Source: Cordilura impudica
Taxonomy: Eukaryota > Arthropoda > Insecta > Diptera > Scathophagidae
DNA length: 64,000 nucleotides
Assembly (NCBI GenBank): GCA_963682025.1
Contig: OY821521.1
Location: 197,419,526-197,483,525, forward strand
Direction: 5' to 3'
Numbering within the stretch: the stretch's first letter is position 1; the number at the start of each line of letters is the position of its first letter. Positions 60,001-64,000 of this stretch are shown here, piece after piece. The notes beneath the pieces are model-generated. The model searched no databases. It saw only the letters and a list, made by a program, of their open reading frames with translations, and was not told the origin of the DNA. The position numbers and the translations under genes are program-made.

Positions 60001-63000
60001 ATTAGACCCGTTGAACGTTTATTGTTTTAATTGGTGATTATTTGATTTTTAATTTGGTGGGTAGTGCTATGCTCTTTTTTAAAACCAAATTGATCTTTAG
60101 CAACAATAGAATTCGTCATTACAAATTCACGAAGACGAGAATGTAGTACTTTTTTAAATATTTTACCTAAGTTACTTAATAGACTAATAGGTCCATAGCT
60201 TTTTGAGTTATTTTTTGGCTTACTAGGTTTGTTGATAGCTATAACCTTAGCATTCTTGAAGTGGTTTGGGAAATAGTTGAGTTTGATGCAGCTGTTAAAT
60301 ATTATAACCAGTAATTTTAGAGCTTTGAGTGGTAGATTCTTTAAAAGCAGGTTGGGAGCATTGTCAAAACCAGGGGATTTAGAGGGTTTTATTGATGAGA
60401 CAATATTCATTACTTCTTCAAGAGTTGTATAAATTGCTGATTCCGGACTAGGATTTTCCTTCTTAAAATTATTTACTGTTGAATTTATTAATGTATCCGC
60501 TGAGTGGTTGTAGCTTGAAGTGAGGTTATTTGCTTGGACAAATGTATTTGCCAGCACTTCAGCCTTGTAAATAATTTCTCTTGTGAAAGAGAAAAAACCA
60601 AAAAAAAATCGAAAAAATAAAAACAGTTAGCTGAGTGTTCCGGTTAATTGTATACCGAATAATCGGAATTTTACTGCATTCTGAGGTCGGATTCAAAGAC
60701 CAGGAATTCTATGATATTTTTATTTTTTTTTTTTGAAAATATTGAAACGAATAAGTCATACTAAGTAATCGAGAAGAAATAACATACATATATGAAAAAA
60801 TAAAAAAAAAGTAGGTGCCTTAACGAGTTCTGTGCACAAAAATTTATTCCGCTTTTTTTGCATTTTGAGGTTAAGATTTCAAGTGTGCGAAGTTAGCCCA
60901 ACATTTTTGGAAATAACATTTTTTGAAGATTGTTCTAGGATTGTTCTACAATGTTCCAAAACGATGAGTTTCTAAAATATAATTTGTACCGGTAAATCGA
61001 ATAAAACGAATTTTAGACTTTGCCCCCCCACTTTTGGAAAAACAAAATTTGGAGGTTGTTCTAGTTGTTCTAAACATTGTTTCAAAATAGATGTGTCGCA
61101 AACCGTAACATACGTAAATGAGAACGAAAAACATTTTTTCCGCGATATGATCGTTATTAAACGATATCAATACTTTTATACAACACGAAAGTTAATGTAC
61201 AGATTCCAAAATTTCTTTCATATAAGGTATCCTGAATGGCACCATCAACACTATTTTAATCATCCCCAAATATACGGGTCCCTTAATTTTACATCCTCTC
61301 TATAACATATCCAAGTTTCAGAGCGATCTGATTTGGCGAAAATTTGATGTGAGATATAAATTCAGAATTTAGATTTGCATCCAGCGCACCGCGCCCTTGA
61401 TTTTTAAAAAGTATACTCTGGTTCTTGCGTATAATAAATGACGGCCTGTGTTATCTCTCATGGTTCTTGTTGAAAATTAGAATTATTGTTAGAACCTTTA
61501 GTGAGGTTTGAATCGGAAAAAAGTGCTTAGAAGATAGTGTTGAACTAACAACAAAATTCCTTATTTTTTATACCCTATACCACTATGTGGTTTGGGTATA
61601 ATGACTTTGTGCTGCTGTTTGTAACAACCAAAAATATTTGACCTAGACCCATCTTTAATTATACCGATCGAATCAGAATCACTTTTTGAATCGATTTAAC
61701 AATGTCCGTCCGTCCGTCTGTATGTCCATGTAAACCTTGTAATCAAACTGCAGGTCGCAAATATGAATATATTTTGATGAAATTTGGTATATAAGCTTTC
61801 ATTTGGTATATGGCCATGGGATGGACGCTATTGAAATTGGTGAGAATCGGTCCATGTTCAGACCTAGCCCCCATACAAATGACCCCTATAAAATCGACAT
61901 AAATTGCCATAATATCCAAATTCTCGTATAGATCTTAGTCAAATTGGGTTTGTATAGTATAGAATAGTCCAAAAAGGTCCCTATGGCACAACGCTTGGTC
62001 ATAGGCCCCATATAGAGCTGCTTCCCCATCTTCACTTAAATCTATCAAAAAACAAAAATATTGCACTGATTCATCTCAAATTTTGTTTGTGTATATTTTC
62101 GTAAAATACAAGAGAATTTACCAACCATGGTCAGGATCGGTCCATTTTTGGACCCAGTCCCCATATAGACATAGCATCCGATATGAACTTTTTCATATCT
62201 GCAGCCAAAAAAATTAATAAAAATGCCACTAAAATTTGGTTTATGCTTATTTTCTATATCTAATAAGTTGGGCCTTAGAGATGGGGTCTCTAAACGCATG
62301 GTATAGGGTATCGTATCGTCGGTCTAGACCGACTGTAATTTTCTTACTTGTTTTTTGCAATAAATTATACTTAAATTTTGTTTATTTTAGGAATGGAGTT
62401 CTTCAAGAATGGATCGGTAAAATTGATCAATTAGAAGGTGGTATGGATACATTTTCTCAGGGTTACAAATATTACGGCATACACTTTTTACCCGACAATT
62501 CTGTGGTAGCTAGAGAATGGGCCCCCGGAGCAAAAGATGTATATTTAACTGGAGATTTCAGTATGTTTTTAAGAAAGAAACAAAAAAATAACGATCGATA
62601 CATTCTGGCCAGTTATTAATTATAAATTTTCTTTACAGACAATTGGCAATGGATAGATACACCGTACAAAAAGTTAGATTTCGGCAAATGGGAACTACAT
62701 CTGCCAGCTAATCCAGATGGCACGGCGCCTATTAAACATTTAAGTGAAATTAAAGTTATCATACGCAATCAAGCCGGTCAGCTGTTGGATCGTTTATCAC
62801 CCTGGGCAAAATATGTTAAACAACCACCGAAAGAAGCCAATCAAGGTGTCAACTTTAAACAATATGTTTGGAATCCACCAGCGAATGAAAGTTATAAATT
62901 TCAACATCCCAAAGCAAAGCGTCCAAAATCTCTACGTATTTATGAATGTCATGTGGGTATAGCTTCACAGGAACCCTGTGTAGGATCGTACGATAATTTC

Positions 63001-64000
63001 GCCGACAATATTATACCGCGCATTAAGAAGCAAGGCTACAATGCAATACAAGTTATGGCCATAATGGAACATGCCTACTATGCCAGTTTTGGTTATCAAG
63101 TTACTAGTTTCTTTGCAGCCTCTAGTCGCTATGGTACCCCCGATCAACTCAAGCGTATGATAGATGTGGCCCATGCTAATGGTTTATATGTTCTATTGGA
63201 TGTGGTGCACTCGCATGCTAGTAAAAATGTACAAGACGGTCTTAATCAATTCGATGGTACCGACAGTTGTTTCTTCCATGGCGGCAAGCGGGGCGAACAT
63301 TCTCTATGGGATAGTCGTCTCTTCAATTATGTGGAATATGAAGTTTTACGTTTTTTGCTATCGAATTTAAGGTGGTGGCATGATGAATATAATTTTGATG
63401 GCTATAGGTAAGTTCACCAGGGATATGCTTAGAATAAACGCGATTAATTTTGATTTTTTATGGTTTTAAAACAGATTTGATGGTGTCACTTCAATGCTAT
63501 ATCATTCACGTGGTATTGGTGAAGGTTTCAGTGGTGATTATAATGAATATTTTGGTCTAAATGTAGACACGGAAGCTTTGAATTATTTGGCTTTAGCTAA
63601 TCATATGTTGCATAGTCAAAATCCTGAATGTATAACAATAGCCGAGGTAAATATTATTTTTAAAATAGCCTGTATATATGAGACGTTTCGTCTCAGACCC
63701 ACAAAAATTTGTATATTTTTTTTCTGTTTTGTGCAAAATCTCACTCGTGTTACTATTGTTATCAAAACTAAAGTGTGTAATGCCAGTTTCCATAAGACGT
63801 TTAGTATCAGACGAACGAAATTTTGTGTGTATTTTGTTTATGAGCTTGATGCAAATTTTCGTTCGTCTACGAAGTGTGTTATGGAAACAGACTGTTTTTT
63901 TTTTTTTTGCAAAATTATTTCTTTATATTTTCAATTTCAGGATGTTTCGGGCATGCCAACACTTTGCCGTCCCAACCTTGAGGGTGGCGTTGGTTTTGAT
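53932..64000 (+). CDS. AGBE: AGBE: 1,4-alpha-glucan (glycogen) branching enzyme, 5' part (gene span)
   Basis: Exons 53932-54023, 62391-62560, 62639-63407, 63475-63646 and 63941 to the window end join in frame to 421 residues; the family is about 690-700 aa, so the 3' part lies outside. The enzyme cuts alpha-1,4 glucan and reattaches it by alpha-1,6 bonds, making branch points in cytosolic glycogen. An N-terminal helical segment ([17 protein letters not shown]) leads into the CBM48 region ([20 protein letters not shown]). The GH13 barrel shows region I DVVHSH (Asp275), region [10 protein letters not shown] with nucleophile Asp346, and region III ITIAEDVSG with acid/base Glu401. Human GBE1 has these last two at 357 and 412, the same 11-residue offset. 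Introns are short except intron 1 (8.4 kb). No defect is seen. Confidence 0.95.
54749..54803. repeat. Perfect 23 bp inverted repeat, 9 nt loop
   Basis: Arm 1 is 54749-54771 (starts gtgtattgaatttaaatcc), the loop is atacagtac, and arm 2 is 54781-54803. The arms are exact reverse complements with no mismatch, and pairing stops sharply at both outer edges. It lies in AGBE intron 1. At 55 nt it is shorter than a usual miRNA precursor. Confidence 0.85.
54830..55120 (-). CDS. Possible small coding exon, antisense in AGBE intron 1
   Basis: A minus-strand frame of about 96 codons with balanced composition, unlike the AT-driven frames around it. It begins with a hydrophobic stretch ([20 protein letters not shown]) like a signal peptide, then a basic region ([20 protein letters not shown]) and ends VRLSEDFPN. 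The frame has no ATG at its head (first codon TTG). The first Met is internal, after the hydrophobic stretch, so an upstream exon would be needed. I do not recognise the family. It could be a small secreted peptide or chance. Confidence 0.28.
   Translation of the reverse strand: MTFNNFLACLTCSILYFLCINMTSRVTNTPPAIHVTKRVQNLVPHLRIQPVHKNVKEPDTRKINTFKNNVGVIRHRHVKFRIEPINFVRLSEDFPN
55392..57276. mobile_element. Pogo-like element filled with a 21 bp satellite, 1.9 kb
   Basis: Ends CACTCAAACC and GGTTTGAGTG are inverted and flanked by TA (55390-55391 and 57277-57278), the pogo/Tigger pattern. Subterminal gtgcgg and gtgcgattt pieces occur on both sides. The inside is a tandem array of about 60 copies of ttgatgttttctgaaattca, mostly in one orientation (55760-57070). 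A shorter block in the opposite orientation lies at 55530-55740. Long open frames (56310-57085) are translations of the array. No transposase is present. Confidence 0.8.
57277..57940 (+). other. AGBE intron 1, middle part
   Basis: AT-rich intron DNA. An imperfect hairpin lies at 57779-57833 (tgcttataggaggt pairs with acctctataagca). No gene is seen. Confidence 0.45.
57940..60600 (-). mobile_element. Jockey-type retrotransposon split by a second retroelement
   Basis: The 5' part (60600-59995) encodes [20 protein letters not shown], then [32 protein letters not shown] and, after a stop, [15 protein letters not shown]. The same protein resumes at about 58660 as [40 protein letters not shown] (shifted frame), then [20 protein letters not shown] and [17 protein letters not shown] (58382-58128). 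It fades near 57950. So one jockey reverse transcriptase is interrupted between the KAFDT and NGLVF blocks by the element at 58655-59990. It is inactive. Confidence 0.88.
58655..59990 (-). mobile_element. 5'-truncated CR1-like retroelement nested in the jockey copy
   Basis: Frame 59989-59312 reads [20 protein letters not shown], then [16 protein letters not shown] and the catalytic [11 protein letters not shown]. This is a reverse transcriptase of a different clade ([11 protein letters not shown] style). The C-terminal part (59102-58914) holds [16 protein letters not shown] and an [10 protein letters not shown] end, one or more frameshifts away. The 3' end is a TAAA/AAATA repeat tail (58704-58656 read on the minus strand). 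The 5' end is truncated at the KAFDT codons. Confidence 0.85.
60600..61568 (+). other. AGBE intron 1, distal part
   Basis: Intron DNA more balanced in base composition than its surroundings between 60840 and 61340. The open frames there (61093-61305 plus, 61170-60946 minus) show no conserved motif. Nothing further is identified. Confidence 0.4.
61569..62351 (-). repeat. Dispersed hairpin-ended repeat, copy G (complete)
   Basis: A full copy of about 780 bp, from ttataccctata and ACCACTATGTGGT to GTCGGTCTAGACCGAC followed by tgtaattttcttacttgttt. It ends only about 40 bp before the AGBE exon 2 acceptor, so the remaining branch site and pyrimidine tract lie in those 40 bp. Confidence 0.8.
62391..62560 (+). 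CDS. AGBE: AGBE exon 2
   Basis: The acceptor tttattttag restores the codon split in exon 1. The exon encodes [20 protein letters not shown] and the CBM48 segment [19 protein letters not shown]. The donor is TTCA|gtatgt, phase 1. Confidence 0.93.
62639..63407 (+). CDS. AGBE: AGBE exon 3
   Basis: Encodes [20 protein letters not shown] through [36 protein letters not shown] and GH13 region I ([12 protein letters not shown]), to [11 protein letters not shown]. The donor is TATAG|gtaagt, phase 2. Confidence 0.95.
63475..63646 (+). CDS. AGBE: AGBE exon 4
   Basis: Encodes [20 protein letters not shown] with the nucleophile Asp346, and ends ITIAE with the acid/base Glu401 exactly at the donor GAG|gtaaat, phase 0. 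Confidence 0.95.
63941..64000 (+). CDS. AGBE: AGBE exon 5, cut by the window edge
   Basis: The acceptor tcaatttcag precedes [20 protein letters not shown], the family sequence right after the catalytic Glu. The exon continues outside the window. Confidence 0.93.

Noticed and set aside
59312..60557. A chimeric reverse transcriptase formed by recombination of two clades
   Set aside because: The jockey protein resumes beyond the second element at about 58660 with the next expected residues, so simple nested insertion explains the order.
1..64000. tRNA, rRNA or other structured RNA genes
   Set aside because: No cloverleaf with A and B boxes and no rRNA-like sequence was seen by eye. A covariance-model scan would be needed to exclude small RNAs fully.

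Overview
This window is nuclear DNA of a fly, probably a calyptrate (blowfly-like) dipteran. It is very AT-rich, has large introns packed with transposon remnants, and carries two genes that read as orthologues of Drosophila Kdm4B and AGBE, with the long CAG/CAA-coded glutamine and asparagine runs usual in fly regulatory proteins. Nothing bacterial, organellar or viral was seen. All calls were made by eye from the sequence; no alignment or database search was run.

Region 1 (1-8.8 kb) has no gene that I can support. It holds microsatellites, diverged direct repeats, a tandem array of about 280 bp units, a Tc1-type MITE and two copies of a dispersed hairpin-ended repeat. Region 2 (8.8-44.5 kb, + strand) is a JmjN/JmjC histone lysine demethylase (Kdm4B). 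Six compact exons (8826-11724) can end as a protein of about 607 aa. An in-phase donor inside the last of these exons also allows splicing to a Q/T-rich exon (16746-17324), a very large exon with a C2H2 zinc-finger pair (34499-36968) and an acidic terminal exon (about 43049-44474). The summed long reading frame is an exact multiple of three, about 2089 aa. Two further candidate exons (38540-38576 and 42129-42649) suggest alternative C-termini. The introns hold two Helitron remnants, Tc1/mariner copies, jockey-like retroelements, a hAT element with an 8 bp target duplication and a 3.4 kb inverted-repeat element filled with a short satellite.

Region 3 (44.5-53.9 kb) holds the presumed 3' UTR and spacer of that gene. 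It contains a Tc1 element that itself carries a foldback element with a 9 bp target duplication, AT-rich repeats, and a decayed piggyBac element between TTAA sites. Region 4 (53.9 kb to the end, + strand) is the 5' part of the glycogen branching enzyme gene AGBE. Exon 1 is at 53932-54023, the first intron is 8.4 kb, and exons 2-5 run from 62391 off the window edge. Intron 1 contains a pogo-like element filled with the same satellite motif as the 17.8-21.2 kb element, a retroelement nested inside another retroelement, another copy of the dispersed hairpin-ended repeat, a perfect 23 bp hairpin and a possible small antisense coding exon.

The two genes are neighbours but not functionally linked: one acts on chromatin in the nucleus and the other in cytosolic glycogen synthesis. 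The points most worth a second look are the demethylase/zinc-finger reading frame, a terminal exon open in two splice-compatible frames, and two unrelated inverted-repeat elements carrying the same satellite.
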